The notes below the pieces were generated by a model. That model made no database searches. It saw nothing but the letters and a program-made list of their open reading frames with translations, and was not told the origin of the DNA. 53,683 bases of DNA from an uncultured Pelagibacteraceae bacterium. Lineage in GTDB: Bacteria > Pseudomonadota > Alphaproteobacteria > Pelagibacterales > Pelagibacteraceae. This document shows positions 11,407-23,690 of this stretch, in pieces. Location of the stretch: contig CABZRN010000006.1 of the NCBI GenBank assembly GCA_902528175.1, positions 1-53,683 of the forward strand. The letters run 5' to 3'. Each line of letters opens with the position of its first letter. Position 1 is the first letter of the stretch. Both the position numbers and the translations under genes were made by a program.

Positions 11407-12281
11407 TGTCAATTTTAGTCAATAAAGAAACCAAAGTAATTTGCCAAGGATTTACAGGATCACATGGCACATTTCATTCTGAGCAAGCTATAAATTATGG
11501 AACTAATCTTGTTGGTGGCGTAACTCCTAAAAAAGGGGGCCAAGAACATTTAGGAAGACCGGTCTTTAATACTGTTAAAGAAGCCAAGGATAAAACTGGC
11601 GCAAATGCTTCAATGATTTATGTTCCAGCAAAATTTGCTGCCGCCGCAATAGTTGAAGCGTTAGATGCATGCATAGAATTGATTGTTTGTATCACAGAGG
11701 GGATACCAATATTAGACATGTTAAAAGTTAAACAAAAATTATCAAAATCTAAATCAAGATTAATAGGTCCTAACTGCCCAGGTATAATCACACCTGATGA
11801 ATGTAAAATTGGAATAATGCCAGGAAATATTCATAAAAAAGGAACAGTTGGAATAGTCTCTAGATCAGGCACATTAACTTATGAAGCAGTTGCTCAAACC
11901 ACAGAAAATGGACTTGGTCAATCGACTTGTATAGGTATTGGAGGCGACCCAATTAATGGAACAAATTTTATTGATTGTCTCGATCTTTTTTTAAAAGACG
12001 ATAATACAAAGTCTATACTAATGATTGGAGAAATCGGTGGTACTGCAGAGGAAGAAGCTGCCGAGTTTATAAAAAGTAATAATGTCAAAAAGCCTATGGT
12101 TGGATTTATTGCAGGAGTTACAGCACCACCTGGTAGAAGAATGGGGCACGCTGGAGCAATAATTTCTGGAGGTAAAGGTAGTGCGAAAGACAAAATAAAA
12201 ACTATGGAAAAAGCTGGTATTACTATAGCTAATTCTCCTGCTGAGTTAGGTAAAACACTCATAGATAAATTGTCTCTTTAA
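11406..12281 (+). CDS. sucD: succinyl-CoA synthetase, alpha subunit
   Basis: Carries the phosphohistidine and the CoA-binding domain of succinyl-CoA synthetase. The 291 residues show the N-terminal [15 protein letters not shown] CoA-binding fold, [10 protein letters not shown], and the phosphorylated histidine in [13 protein letters not shown]. Length is normal. It follows sucC directly, and 35 bases separate it from sucA. Confidence 0.97.
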   Translation: MSILVNKETKVICQGFTGSHGTFHSEQAINYGTNLVGGVTPKKGGQEHLGRPVFNTVKEAKDKTGANASMIYVPAKFAAAAIVEALDACIELIVCITEGIPILDMLKVKQKLSKSKSRLIGPNCPGIITPDECKIGIMPGNIHKKGTVGIVSRSGTLTYEAVAQTTENGLGQSTCIGIGGDPINGTNFIDCLDLFLKDDNTKSILMIGEIGGTAEEEAAEFIKSNNVKKPMVGFIAGVTAPPGRRMGHAGAIISGGKGSAKDKIKTMEKAGITIANSPAELGKTLIDKLSL

Positions 12282-12316
12282 ATAAAGGAACTTTGTATTA
12301 TAAATAATAAATATAA

Positions 12317-15184
12317 ATGAGTTCCTCAAATAACTTAGAAAACAAAAATGCAACTTTTTTAAACAAATCCAACAGTGGATTTATTGAGGAAATGTATGTA
12401 AAATTTATAGAGGGAGATCCAAATTTACCTGAAAGTTGGAGAAGTTATTTTGAGAGTCTAAATGAAGATCTAGAAGTCATTTCCAAAGAAATTCAAGGGC
12501 CAAATTGGAGTCCTAAAAAAATAAAAATTAATAGAAATAATTTAAACTATAAAAATAACATTCCTTCAGAAAATATTAATGCAGATAAAAAAGTTTCAGA
12601 CTCTATAAGAGCTATAACACTAATAAGAGCTTACAGAACAAGAGGCCATTTGATTGCAAATTTAGACCCTTTGGGTTTAATGAAAAGAGAGTATTTACAT
12701 GACTTACATCCAAAAGACCATGGCTTTACTTCAGATGATCTTAATAGGAAAATTTTTTTAGACAACTATATGGATATAGGACATGCAACAATTAAAGAGA
12801 TAACAAATAATTTAAAAAAAATCTACTGCTCAACAATTGGCGCAGAATTTATGCATATTACAGATCCAATTGAAAAAGTCTGGTTTAGAGAAAGGATGGA
12901 AAAAAAAGAAAATCAATTGAATTTTACTAAAAATGGAAAAATAGCGATTATGAATAAAATAATCCAAGCAGAAGGATTTGAAAAATTCTTAGCAAAAAAA
13001 TATGTTGGAACAAAAAGATTCGGTCTAGATGGTGGTGAGTCTTTGATACCTTCTTTAGAACAAATAATTAAACGAGGAGGTCAATTAGGCGCAAAAGAAA
13101 TTAAAATTGGAATGCCTCATAGAGGAAGATTAAATGTCTTAGCAAATGTTTTACAAAAGTCATATAAAAGAATTTTTAATGAATTTGCAGGCGAATTTTC
13201 GTCTACACATGACGACTCCACAGGTGATGTGAAATACCATCTTGGAGCATCTTCAGATAGAGAATTTGATGGTAATTCTGTTCATGTGAGTTTGACAGAT
13301 AACCCATCGCATTTAGAAGCAGTCAATCCTATAGTTCTTGGTCAAACTAGAGCAAAACAATTTTTTCATAAAGACGAAGAAAGAAAAAAAGTAATACCTG
13401 TTTTAATTCATGGAGATGCTGCGTTTGCCGGTCAAGGCGTGGTAGCAGAATGTTTTGCTATGTCCGGTCTTAAGGGACATAATACTGGAGGGACTATTCA
13501 CATAATTGTAAACAACCAAATTGGATTCACAACTAGCCCAAGGTTTGCAAGATCAAGTCCATATCCTTCAGATTTAGGAAAAGTTGTGGAGTCACCAATT
13601 TTACATTGCAATGGAGACGATCCAGAGTCTGTTGTTCATTGCGCAAAAATCGCAATAGAATTTAGGCAAAAATTTAATAAAGATGTTGTCATAGATATGA
13701 TTTGTTATAGACGGTTTGGTCATAATGAAGGGGACGAACCTTCATTCACTCAGCCATTAATGTACAAAAAAATTAGGGCTCACCCAACTACACTAAATAT
13801 TTATGGTAAAAAACTAGTTCAGGAAGGAACTTTATCTGAAAGTGAGTTTAATAAAATGAACACAGATTTTAAACAACTTTTGGAGAATCAGTTTAAAACT
13901 GCAAAAGATTATAAACCAAAATTAAATTGGTTCGAAGGAACATGGTCAAGATATCAGCCGACCAAAGGTAAAGATAAAAAAGGAGTAACGGGAGTAAACA
14001 ATGACAAAATTAAAAAGATATCAGAAAAAATAAACTCAATACCTTCAAAAATAATTGCTCATAAAACAATCGAAAGAGTTTTTTCCCAAAGAGCAAAAAC
14101 AGTAGCAGAAGGAAAAAATATTGATTGGTCAACAGCAGAAAGCCTTGCTTTTGGTACTTTGTTAGAGGAAGGTTTTCCAGTCAGGTTAGTTGGACAAGAC
14201 TCAGGTAGAGGTACATTTAGTCAAAGACATTCAGTGATTAGGAACCAAAATGATAATTCAAGATATATTCCATTAAATAACATTTCAAATAAACAAAAAA
14301 AATATGAAATAGTCGACAGTCTTTTGTCTGAATTGGCAGTTCTAGGTTTTGAGTATGGTTATAGTTTAGTTGAACCAGAAACACTGACTATATGGGAAGC
14401 ACAATTTGGAGACTTTGCAAATGGAGCACAAGTAGTTATAGATCAATTTATAGCATCAGGAGAGAGAAAGTGGTCAAGGGCTTCAGGTCTTGTAATGCTT
14501 TTACCCCATGGATATGAGGGACAAGGACCAGAACATTCATCTGCAAGATTAGAGCGTTTTTTACAATTATGTGCCCAAGAAAATATTCAGGTTATAAATT
14601 GTACAACACCCGCTAACTATTTTCACGCTTTAAGAAGACAAATTCATAGAGAATTTAGAAAACCATTGATAATAATGACACCCAAGTCTTTGCTAAGACA
14701 CAAATATTGTGTGTCAAATTTAGATGATTTTAATAAACTTAATTCTTTTCATAGAGTATTAGAAGACCATGCTTTAATCAAAAATTCTAAATTTATAAAA
14801 ATTAAAAAAGCTAAAAAAGTCAGAAATGTTATCATTTGTTCAGGTAAAATTTATTTTGATCTACTCGAAGCAAGAGAAAAAAATAAGGTTGACGATGTAA
14901 TTTTTGTTAGAATTGAAGAATTATATCCATTCCCAGTTAAATCTTTAACTAAAGCTATTAAACCATATGTCTCAAATTCTCATTTTTTTTGGTGCCAGGA
15001 GGAGCCTAAAAATATGGGCGCATGGTCATCTGTAAGAGATTATATTCAATGGACTTTAGATAATTTAGGAGTTAAAAAGAAATTAGATTATATTGGTAGA
15101 AAAGCTGCGGCATCGCCTGCAACTGGATATGCCAATAGACATGCTAAACAACAAAAAGAAATTTTAGATAAAGTATTTAAATAG
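12317..15184 (+). CDS. sucA: 2-oxoglutarate dehydrogenase E1 component
   Basis: Thiamine-diphosphate-dependent decarboxylase of the 2-oxoglutarate dehydrogenase complex, 955 residues. It has the SucA N-terminal E2-binding segment (FIEEMYVKFI...WRSYFE), the KRFGLDGGESLIP region, GMPHRGRLNVLAN, the ThDP/Mg site GDAAFAGQGVV...NNQIGFTT and the C-terminal transketolase domain (EAQFGDFANGAQ, PHGYEGQGPEHSSAR). Length fits the family. The stop touches the sucB start. Confidence 0.97.
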   Translation: MSSSNNLENKNATFLNKSNSGFIEEMYVKFIEGDPNLPESWRSYFESLNEDLEVISKEIQGPNWSPKKIKINRNNLNYKNNIPSENINADKKVSDSIRAITLIRAYRTRGHLIANLDPLGLMKREYLHDLHPKDHGFTSDDLNRKIFLDNYMDIGHATIKEITNNLKKIYCSTIGAEFMHITDPIEKVWFRERMEKKENQLNFTKNGKIAIMNKIIQAEGFEKFLAKKYVGTKRFGLDGGESLIPSLEQIIKRGGQLGAKEIKIGMPHRGRLNVLANVLQKSYKRIFNEFAGEFSSTHDDSTGDVKYHLGASSDREFDGNSVHVSLTDNPSHLEAVNPIVLGQTRAKQFFHKDEERKKVIPVLIHGDAAFAGQGVVAECFAMSGLKGHNTGGTIHIIVNNQIGFTTSPRFARSSPYPSDLGKVVESPILHCNGDDPESVVHCAKIAIEFRQKFNKDVVIDMICYRRFGHNEGDEPSFTQPLMYKKIRAHPTTLNIYGKKLVQEGTLSESEFNKMNTDFKQLLENQFKTAKDYKPKLNWFEGTWSRYQPTKGKDKKGVTGVNNDKIKKISEKINSIPSKIIAHKTIERVFSQRAKTVAEGKNIDWSTAESLAFGTLLEEGFPVRLVGQDSGRGTFSQRHSVIRNQNDNSRYIPLNNISNKQKKYEIVDSLLSELAVLGFEYGYSLVEPETLTIWEAQFGDFANGAQVVIDQFIASGERKWSRASGLVMLLPHGYEGQGPEHSSARLERFLQLCAQENIQVINCTTPANYFHALRRQIHREFRKPLIIMTPKSLLRHKYCVSNLDDFNKLNSFHRVLEDHALIKNSKFIKIKKAKKVRNVIICSGKIYFDLLEAREKNKVDDVIFVRIEELYPFPVKSLTKAIKPYVSNSHFFWCQEEPKNMGAWSSVRDYIQWTLDNLGVKKKLDYIGRKAAASPATGYANRHAKQQKEILDKVFK

Positions 15185-16519
15185 ATGTCAGAAAAAATAG
15201 TTGTTCCTGTCCTTGGAGAGAGCATAAACGAAGCTACAGTTGCAAAATGGCTTAAAAGTAAAGGTGATAGCGTTGAAGCAGATGAACCTATTGTTGAGCT
15301 AGAAACTGATAAAGTAAATTTAGAAGTGCCCTCACCAACTGGAGGGATTTTAGGAGAAATAAATTTCGAAGCAGGATCTACAGTTGAAGTTGGAGCAACA
15401 TTAGGGTCTATTATGGGAGGTCAATCAGCTTCTACAAACGATAAAATTGAAAAAATAAAAGCTACGGCTAAAACATCAGAAAATATTAATGACAACATAA
15501 TTAAATTGGATGAAGAAAGAGATACCAAACTTTTTGATAATAATATTGGAGAAGAAAATTTAAAAAAACAAACTGATCAAGTGATAAATGTGGAACCTGA
15601 GGAAGAGGCACTCGTTTTAACTGAAGAGATAATAAGTGATGAAAAAGTTAAATCAGGGAAAGAAAAAATTATGTCACCTGCTGTTAGAAAAATAGTAAAT
15701 GAAAATAATTTAAATATAGAAGATATTAAGGGATCAGGCAAAGATGGGATGATTCTTAAAGGGGACTTACTAAGTTTAATGGACGTTAAACCTGCTCCAT
15801 CAGAAAGAAAATTAAAATTTGGTGAAGAAGAAAAGATTAAAATGTCTAGGTTAAGAATGACAATCGCAAAAAGATTAAAACAAGCCCAAGAAAATTCAGC
15901 GATGCTTACTACTTTTAATGAAGTAGATATGACGAATATCATGAATATGAGAAAAGAAAATCAGGAGGATTTTCAGCAAAAATTCAAAATTAAACTGGGC
16001 ATAATGTCATTTTTTGTTAAAGCTTGCGTAGTTGGTCTTAAGTTATATCCAGCAATTAATGCAGAAGTAGAAGGCGAGAACATAATTTACAAGAATTATT
16101 ACAATATCAGCTTTGCGGTTGGAACAGAGAAAGGATTGGTGGTGCCAGTTCTAAAGAATGCAGATGAAATGTCATTTGCAGACATAGAGATGAATATAAA
16201 AACCCTATCTGATAAGGCTAGAGATGGAAAAATTACAATTGAAGACCTACAAGGTGGAACATTCACAATTAGTAATGGAGGCGTTTATGGATCTATGTTA
16301 TCTACTCCAATTTTAAATTTACCACAATCTGGTGTTTTGGGGATGCATAATATAATTAGTAGACCATATGTGATTAATAATGAAATTAAAATTAGGCCAA
16401 TAATGTATTTAGCATTATCTTATGATCATCGTATAATTGATGGAAAAGAAGCAGTCTCATTTTTAAAAACTGTTAAAGAAAATTTGGAGGAACCAAGAAG
16501 ATTATTTTTAAATTTATAA
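15185..16519 (+). CDS. sucB: 2-oxoglutarate dehydrogenase E2 (dihydrolipoyl succinyltransferase)
   Basis: Transfers the succinyl group from lipoyl-lysine to CoA. The domain order is clear: an N-terminal lipoyl domain with the modified lysine in [14 protein letters not shown], a low-complexity charged linker (about 85-155), a peripheral subunit-binding domain ([12 protein letters not shown]) and the catalytic domain ending in [13 protein letters not shown] with the active-site His and Asp. The 444 residues imply a single lipoyl domain. It lies directly after sucA and 4 bases before lpd. Confidence 0.96.
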   Translation: MSEKIVVPVLGESINEATVAKWLKSKGDSVEADEPIVELETDKVNLEVPSPTGGILGEINFEAGSTVEVGATLGSIMGGQSASTNDKIEKIKATAKTSENINDNIIKLDEERDTKLFDNNIGEENLKKQTDQVINVEPEEEALVLTEEIISDEKVKSGKEKIMSPAVRKIVNENNLNIEDIKGSGKDGMILKGDLLSLMDVKPAPSERKLKFGEEEKIKMSRLRMTIAKRLKQAQENSAMLTTFNEVDMTNIMNMRKENQEDFQQKFKIKLGIMSFFVKACVVGLKLYPAINAEVEGENIIYKNYYNISFAVGTEKGLVVPVLKNADEMSFADIEMNIKTLSDKARDGKITIEDLQGGTFTISNGGVYGSMLSTPILNLPQSGVLGMHNIISRPYVINNEIKIRPIMYLALSYDHRIIDGKEAVSFLKTVKENLEEPRRLFLNL

Positions 16520-16523
16520 AGCT

Positions 16524-17924
16524 ATGTCTGAAAAATTTGATGCAATTGTTATAGGAGGTGGCCCTGGTGGATATGTTTGTGCAATAAGGCTTGCTCAACT
16601 AGGAAAAAAAACTGCATGTGTAGAATATAGAGGTACACTAGGTGGAACATGTTTAAATATTGGATGCATTCCTTCAAAAAATTTATTGAACCTCTCTGAA
16701 AATTTTCAAAAAGCAAAAAACTTTTCAAAAGTAGGTATTGAGATAAGTGATATTAAATTAAATCTTGATAAAATGATGAAAAATAAAGATAAAGCAGTAA
16801 CTGTATTGACTAAAGGAGTAGAATTTTTATTTAAAAAAAATAAAGTTTCTTATTTAAAGGGTTTCGGAAGCTTTGTTTCAGATAAAAAAATAAAGATCAA
16901 AGGTTCTGACGGCAAAGAGACTGAAATAGAAGGGGAAAATATAATTATAGCTACAGGCTCAGAGGCCTCTCAAATGCCAAATATTAAGTTTGATGAGAAA
17001 AGAATTGTATCTTCAACAGGAGCTCTTTCTTTAAAAAAAGTTCCTAAAAAAATGATTGTAATCGGTGGCGGATATATTGGGCTAGAAATGGGTTCTGTTT
17101 GGTCAAGATTAGGCTCTGATGTTCACGTGATTGAATTTTTAGATCACATTACACCTGGAATGGATAAAGAAATTTCAAATGAATTTATGAAAATTTTAAA
17201 AAAACAAAACATAAAATTTCATATGAGTACAAAAGTAGAGAAAATTATAAAAAAAGGAGAAAATTTAGAAATAGAGACTTCTAATATTAAAGGAGAAAAA
17301 AGCTCTCACGATTGTGATGTTGCTCTAATTTCAATAGGTAGAAAGGCATTTACTGATAACCTAAATTTAGAAAAAATAAACTTAAAAACTGACAAAAAAG
17401 GTAGAGTTAAAGTAGACAAAAATTTTAAGACAGATAAAAAAAATATTTTTGCTATAGGAGATGTAATCCAAGGTCCGATGTTAGCGCATAAGGCTGAAGA
17501 AGAAGGTATTGCAGTGGCAGAAATTATTGCAGGCCAATCTGGACATGTAAATTATGATTTAATTCCTGGAGTTATTTACACTTCTCCAGAGGTAGCAACT
17601 ATCGGAAAAACAGAGGAACAATTAATAAAACAAAATATAAGTTATAAAATAGGAAAGTTTCCATTCATGGCAAACTCTAGAGCTAAGGCAATAGATGAGC
17701 CTGAAGGCTTTGTAAAAATTTTAGCTGATAATTCGACTGACAAAGTGTTAGGGGTTCATATTATAGGTCCCCATGCTGGCGAAATGATTGCTGAAATGGC
17801 AGTTGCAATGGAATTTGGCGCAAGTTCTGAGGATATAGCAAGGACTTGTCATGCACATCCTACGTTTTCTGAAGCAATCAAAGAAGCTGCATTATCAGTA
17901 GATAAAAGACAAATTCATTCGTAA
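16524..17924 (+). CDS. lpd: dihydrolipoyl dehydrogenase (E3)
   Basis: Reoxidises dihydrolipoamide with NAD. The 466 residues show the FAD motif GGGPGGYVCA, the redox disulfide GGTCLNIGCIPSK, the NAD-binding GGGYIGLEMGS, the AIGDV motif and the C-terminal His-Glu pair in HAHPTFSEA. Its place after sucAB marks it as the E3 of the 2-oxoglutarate complex, although it may be shared with pyruvate dehydrogenase and glycine cleavage. Confidence 0.97.
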   Translation: MSEKFDAIVIGGGPGGYVCAIRLAQLGKKTACVEYRGTLGGTCLNIGCIPSKNLLNLSENFQKAKNFSKVGIEISDIKLNLDKMMKNKDKAVTVLTKGVEFLFKKNKVSYLKGFGSFVSDKKIKIKGSDGKETEIEGENIIIATGSEASQMPNIKFDEKRIVSSTGALSLKKVPKKMIVIGGGYIGLEMGSVWSRLGSDVHVIEFLDHITPGMDKEISNEFMKILKKQNIKFHMSTKVEKIIKKGENLEIETSNIKGEKSSHDCDVALISIGRKAFTDNLNLEKINLKTDKKGRVKVDKNFKTDKKNIFAIGDVIQGPMLAHKAEEEGIAVAEIIAGQSGHVNYDLIPGVIYTSPEVATIGKTEEQLIKQNISYKIGKFPFMANSRAKAIDEPEGFVKILADNSTDKVLGVHIIGPHAGEMIAEMAVAMEFGASSEDIARTCHAHPTFSEAIKEAALSVDKRQIHS

Positions 17925-17940
17925 AATCATATATAATCAT

Positions 17941-17967
17941 ATGTCAAAACGCGCTCTTTTTTATAAT
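17941..17967 (+). promoter_or_regulatory. candidate promoter before the ATP synthase block
   Basis: In the 68-base gap after lpd there is an exact TATAAT at 17962-17967, with ATGTCA (four of six matches to TTGACA) at 17941-17946 and a 15-base spacer. It would drive the chimeric gene at 17993 and the atp genes behind it. The short spacer and the AT-rich background limit confidence. Confidence 0.4.
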
Positions 17968-17992
17968 AAATAAAACTATATCAACATTCATA

Positions 17993-18985
17993 ATGACAAA
18001 TTCTAATAAAAAATTAAAATATAAAACATCTGATAATGTCGATATTAGCAAACCATGGGATAAAGATAATCAAGCGTGGTGGGACTGGTATGTTAGTCTT
18101 GCAGATAATGATGGTAAACAAAGTGAAATAATTAATGCAGATCCATTACCAAATATTGTAATACCCAGTAATGATGAAGTTGTCTCAGAATTAGCTGAAC
18201 CTTACTATTTAACTAATTATCAAATTGATTTTTTTAAAAAAAATGGCTTCATAAAACTTAAAAGAGTTTTCTCACCTGGAGCTGTGTTAAAGCTTAGAGC
18301 TGAATTAATAAATTTATTAAAAGAAGAATTTAAGGTTGATCCAGATAAAGGAGCACAAGACCGTTTCCTAAGTCTTGAAGTAATTTGGCCTGATAACGCA
18401 CTTCTTCGTGCTTACGTATTATCACCGCGATTAGGTCAAATTTCAGCAGATCTTCTTACAGTACCAGCTGTTAGACTTTACCATGATAATGTGCTAGCAA
18501 AACAAACTGGTTGTGGTCGTACACCATGGCACTTTGATGATCACCACTTTCCGCTTGATACTAATGATGTAGTTACTGCCTGGATTCCTGCACAACCAAT
18601 CCCTCTTGAAATGGGACCACTCTCTTTTGCCTACCCACTAGATGTCCATAAATTAGTTAATGCTGTTACGTTTGAAAAGACTGGCACTGGATATGACCGT
18701 AAGGTTTCAGAGGTTTTTTTGAAAAATAATGTAAGTGTTAATGAAACTCCATTTGAATTAGGTGAAGTGAATGCAAAATTAATATCTGCTAAAGAACTTA
18801 AAGAAGATGAGGTAGAAAAAATCAAAAAAGAGCTTTTTTCTAAGTTTGGATCAAAAATTAATTTAGACTATAAAGTAGATAAAGATCTTATTTCAGGATT
18901 AATAATTCAAGTTGAAAGTATTATGATTGATAATTCTATGAAAAATAAACTTAAACAAATTAAATCACAGATGATCGAGGTATAA
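17993..18985 (+). CDS. chimera: PhyH-family dioxygenase fragment fused to AtpH C-terminal domain
   Basis: One uninterrupted 330-codon frame in the atpH position, directly before atpA. Residues 1 to about 259 look like a PhyH/phytanoyl-CoA dioxygenase-type Fe(II)/2-oxoglutarate enzyme: RLYHDNVLAKQ, then the metal motif His180-Phe-Asp182, WIPAQPIPLEMGPLSFA, and PFELGEV. The following PhyH segment (FHxGWTxHRA...R), with the distal iron histidine and 2-oxoglutarate arginine, is missing. Residues 257-330 are the C-terminal domain of F1 delta: GEVNAKLISAKELKEDE, VDKDLISGLI, MIDNSMKNKL. The delta N-terminal domain of about 105 residues, which binds alpha, is absent. GC falls from 42% (18361-18660, hand count) to about 24% (18781-18980). 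The frame is clear; function of the product is doubtful. A natural deletion fusion and an assembly or amplification chimera are both possible. Confidence 0.85.
   Translation: MTNSNKKLKYKTSDNVDISKPWDKDNQAWWDWYVSLADNDGKQSEIINADPLPNIVIPSNDEVVSELAEPYYLTNYQIDFFKKNGFIKLKRVFSPGAVLKLRAELINLLKEEFKVDPDKGAQDRFLSLEVIWPDNALLRAYVLSPRLGQISADLLTVPAVRLYHDNVLAKQTGCGRTPWHFDDHHFPLDTNDVVTAWIPAQPIPLEMGPLSFAYPLDVHKLVNAVTFEKTGTGYDRKVSEVFLKNNVSVNETPFELGEVNAKLISAKELKEDEVEKIKKELFSKFGSKINLDYKVDKDLISGLIIQVESIMIDNSMKNKLKQIKSQMIEV
18761..18769 (+). other. fusion point (GGTGAAGTG microhomology) between phyH and atpH parts
   Basis: These nine bases encode GEV. In PhyH proteins a PFxLGE/DV stretch precedes the FHxGWT segment, and in delta subunits a (R)GEV stretch starts the C-terminal domain, so GEV fits both parents. 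A deletion between two copies of this short direct repeat, one in an upstream phyH and one in atpH, would give exactly this in-frame product. This is inference: the parental sequences are not in the window. Confidence 0.5.
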
Positions 18986-20516
18986 ATGGATATAAATCCT
19001 TCAGAAGTAACAAAAATATTAAAAGAACAAATTAAAAAATTTGGAGACAAGTCTGAGGTTAGTGAAATTGGACAAGTTTTATCTGTTGGTGACGGTATAG
19101 CCAGAATATATGGTCTTGATAATGTTCAAGCTGGAGAGATGGTTGAATTCTCTGATGGATCAAAGGGAATGGCGTTAAACCTTGAAAGTGATAATGTTGG
19201 CGTAGTTATTTTTGGTGATGACAGAGCTATCAAAGAAGGAGACACAGTAAAAAGAACTGGATCAATTGTTGATGTTCCAGTCGGTAAACAATTATTAGGA
19301 AGAGTGGTTGATGGGTTAGGAAACCCGATAGATGGTAAAGCTAATCTTGAAAAAAATCTAGAAAGAAGAAGAGTGGAAGTAAAAGCACCAGGTATAATAC
19401 CGAGACAATCGGTAGGTGAACCAATGCAAACTGGTTTAAAATCGATAGATAGTTTAATTCCAATTGGTAGAGGCCAAAGAGAATTAATCATAGGAGATAG
19501 ACAAACTGGAAAAACTGCAGTCGCAATCGACACAATTATTAATCAAAAAAAAATTAATGAATCAGATGATGAAAGCAAAAAACTTTATTGTATTTATGTT
19601 GCTATAGGCCAAAAAAGATCTACAGTTGCGCAAATTGTAAAGACATTAGAGGATGCAGGTGCTATGGATTATACGACTATAGTTTCCGCAACAGCTTCAG
19701 ATTCTGCTCCATTACAATTCTTAGCTCCTTACACTGGTTGTGCTATGGGAGAATATTTTAGAGATAATGGAATGCATGCACTCATTATTTACGATGACTT
19801 ATCAAAACAAGCAGTAGCGTACCGTCAGATGTCTCTATTACTTAGAAGACCTCCAGGTAGAGAAGCTTATCCTGGTGATGTCTTTTATTTACACAGCAGA
19901 CTTCTAGAGAGAGCTGCTAAATTAAGCGATGCAAACGGTGGAGGTTCATTAACAGCATTACCTGTTATAGAGACACAAGCGGGAGATGTTTCTGCATATA
20001 TTCCAACTAATGTAATTTCTATTACAGATGGGCAAATTTTTTTAGAAACAGAATTGTTTAATCAAGGTATTAGACCAGCGGTTAATGTTGGGCTGTCAGT
20101 TTCGCGAGTTGGATCAGCCGCTCAAACTAAAGCGATGAAAAAAGTTGCAGGTTCAATTAAATTAGAATTGGCTCAATATAGAGAAATGGCAGCATTTGCT
20201 CAATTTGGTTCTGATTTAGATGCCTCAACTCAAAAATTGTTAAATAGAGGATCAAAATTAACAGAATTATTAAAGCAAAAACAATATTCACCAATGACTG
20301 TTGCAGAGCAAGTTTTAACTATATTTGCAGGTGTTAGAGGATACCTTGATGATATAGACTTAAAAAATATCGAAGATTTCGAAAAACAACTTTTGGAAAA
20401 ATGCAAATCTGAAAAACCTGATATTATTGACAGTATTTCTAGCTCTGGAAAGCTTGATGAAGATATAGAAAAAATATTAGTTTCTCTAATAAATAATTTA
20501 AAAGAAAAGTTTAAAA

Positions 20517-20524
<8 letters not shown>
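18986..20524 (+). CDS. atpA: F1 ATP synthase subunit alpha
   Basis: Non-catalytic nucleotide-binding subunit of F1, 512 residues, the usual length. It has the N-terminal [18 protein letters not shown], the Walker A GDRQTGKT at 170-177, the IYDDLSKQA Walker B region, [17 protein letters not shown] and the [10 protein letters not shown] signature. It begins directly after the chimeric gene's stop and overlaps atpG by 8 bases. Its N-terminal helix normally contacts the N-terminal domain of delta, which is not encoded upstream here. Confidence 0.97.
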
Positions 20525-22818
<2,294 letters not shown>

Positions 22819-23214
22819 ATGGACCAATTTAATTTGGAAATCATAAGTCCAGAAAAATCTTTTTTAACAAAAAGTGATACTGAGGAAGTAATTATCCCGG
22901 CTATTGAAGGATATATGGGTATACTAAAAGATCATATTCCTCTTATTTCTTTCTTAAAACCTGGAATTATTGACGTAAAGTCAAAAAATGAAACCTTAAA
23001 TTTTTATGTAGACGATGGCATTGTCGAATTTAAAGATAATACATTATCGATACTCACAAGTAATATTTTTGATTTAAAAGAAATAGATATAAATATAATT
23101 AATAAAATTGTAAAAGATGCTGAAGAAGTGTTAAAAAAAGAAAATATTAAAGATCAAGATAGATATATATTGGATCAAAAAATCGAGGTTTTAAATTCTA
23201 TAAGGTCTAATTAA
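22819..23214 (+). CDS. atpC: F1 ATP synthase subunit epsilon
   Basis: Rotor subunit at the foot of gamma. The 131-residue protein has the N-terminal beta sandwich (FNLEIISPEKSF, IPAIEGYMGILKDHIPLIS, LKPGII) and a C-terminal helical tail. It is the last gene of the + strand run; its stop overlaps the stop of rppH on the other strand by 8 bases, leaving no room for a separate terminator. Confidence 0.93.
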   Translation: MDQFNLEIISPEKSFLTKSDTEEVIIPAIEGYMGILKDHIPLISFLKPGIIDVKSKNETLNFYVDDGIVEFKDNTLSILTSNIFDLKEIDINIINKIVKDAEEVLKKENIKDQDRYILDQKIEVLNSIRSN

Positions 23215-23686
23215 AAATAATTTTTTTAACTTCAGTTTTTAAGTTTTTGTAAACATCAGTTTTAAAGTCCACAACCCAGTTGGTTATCTCATCCAAGTCA
23301 ATCCATCTCCACTCTGAAAACTCAGGTTTTTTTGTTTTAATATTGATCTCTGTATCGTCACCTTTAAATCTCATACAAAACCATTTTTGTTTTTGTCCTT
23401 TGTATTTACCTCTCCAAATTATTCCAAGAAGATTTTCAGGTAAAAAATATGTTTGATAGCCTTCAATCTCTTTTATTAAATCTACATTTTTCACACCTGT
23501 CTCTTCCTCAAGTTCTCTTAGTGCTGCATCTAAAAATTTTTCATTTCCATCTACACCACCCTGAGGCATTTGCCAATAATTGCGAGGGTTATCTAATCTT
23601 TTAGCTACAAAAACTTTATTATCTTTGTTTAAAAGAATAATACCTACACCTATTCTCAAAGGTAGATTTTTAAACTTTTCCTGCAT
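23207..23686 (-). CDS. rppH: RNA pyrophosphohydrolase (Nudix)
   Basis: Removes pyrophosphate from the 5' triphosphate of mRNA, which triggers decay. The full Nudix box is present, from GGVDGNEKF through RELEEETGV. The N-terminus LPLRIGVGIILLN and the WQMPQGGVD context fit RppH rather than other Nudix enzymes. I chose the ATG at 23686 (159 residues, just after the ctpA stop) over an upstream in-frame TTG at 23716 that would lie inside ctpA and extend the protein beyond the family N-terminus. Confidence 0.88.
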   Translation of the reverse strand: MQEKFKNLPLRIGVGIILLNKDNKVFVAKRLDNPRNYWQMPQGGVDGNEKFLDAALRELEEETGVKNVDLIKEIEGYQTYFLPENLLGIIWRGKYKGQKQKWFCMRFKGDDTEINIKTKKPEFSEWRWIDLDEITNWVVDFKTDVYKNLKTEVKKIIFN

Positions 23687-23690
23687 AAAA

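Noticed and set aside
17993-18985. Frameshift or sequencing-error explanation for the phyH-atpH gene
   Set aside because: The frame is intact through the join and both halves are well conserved in phase, so a small error cannot create it; only a real or artificial recombination can.
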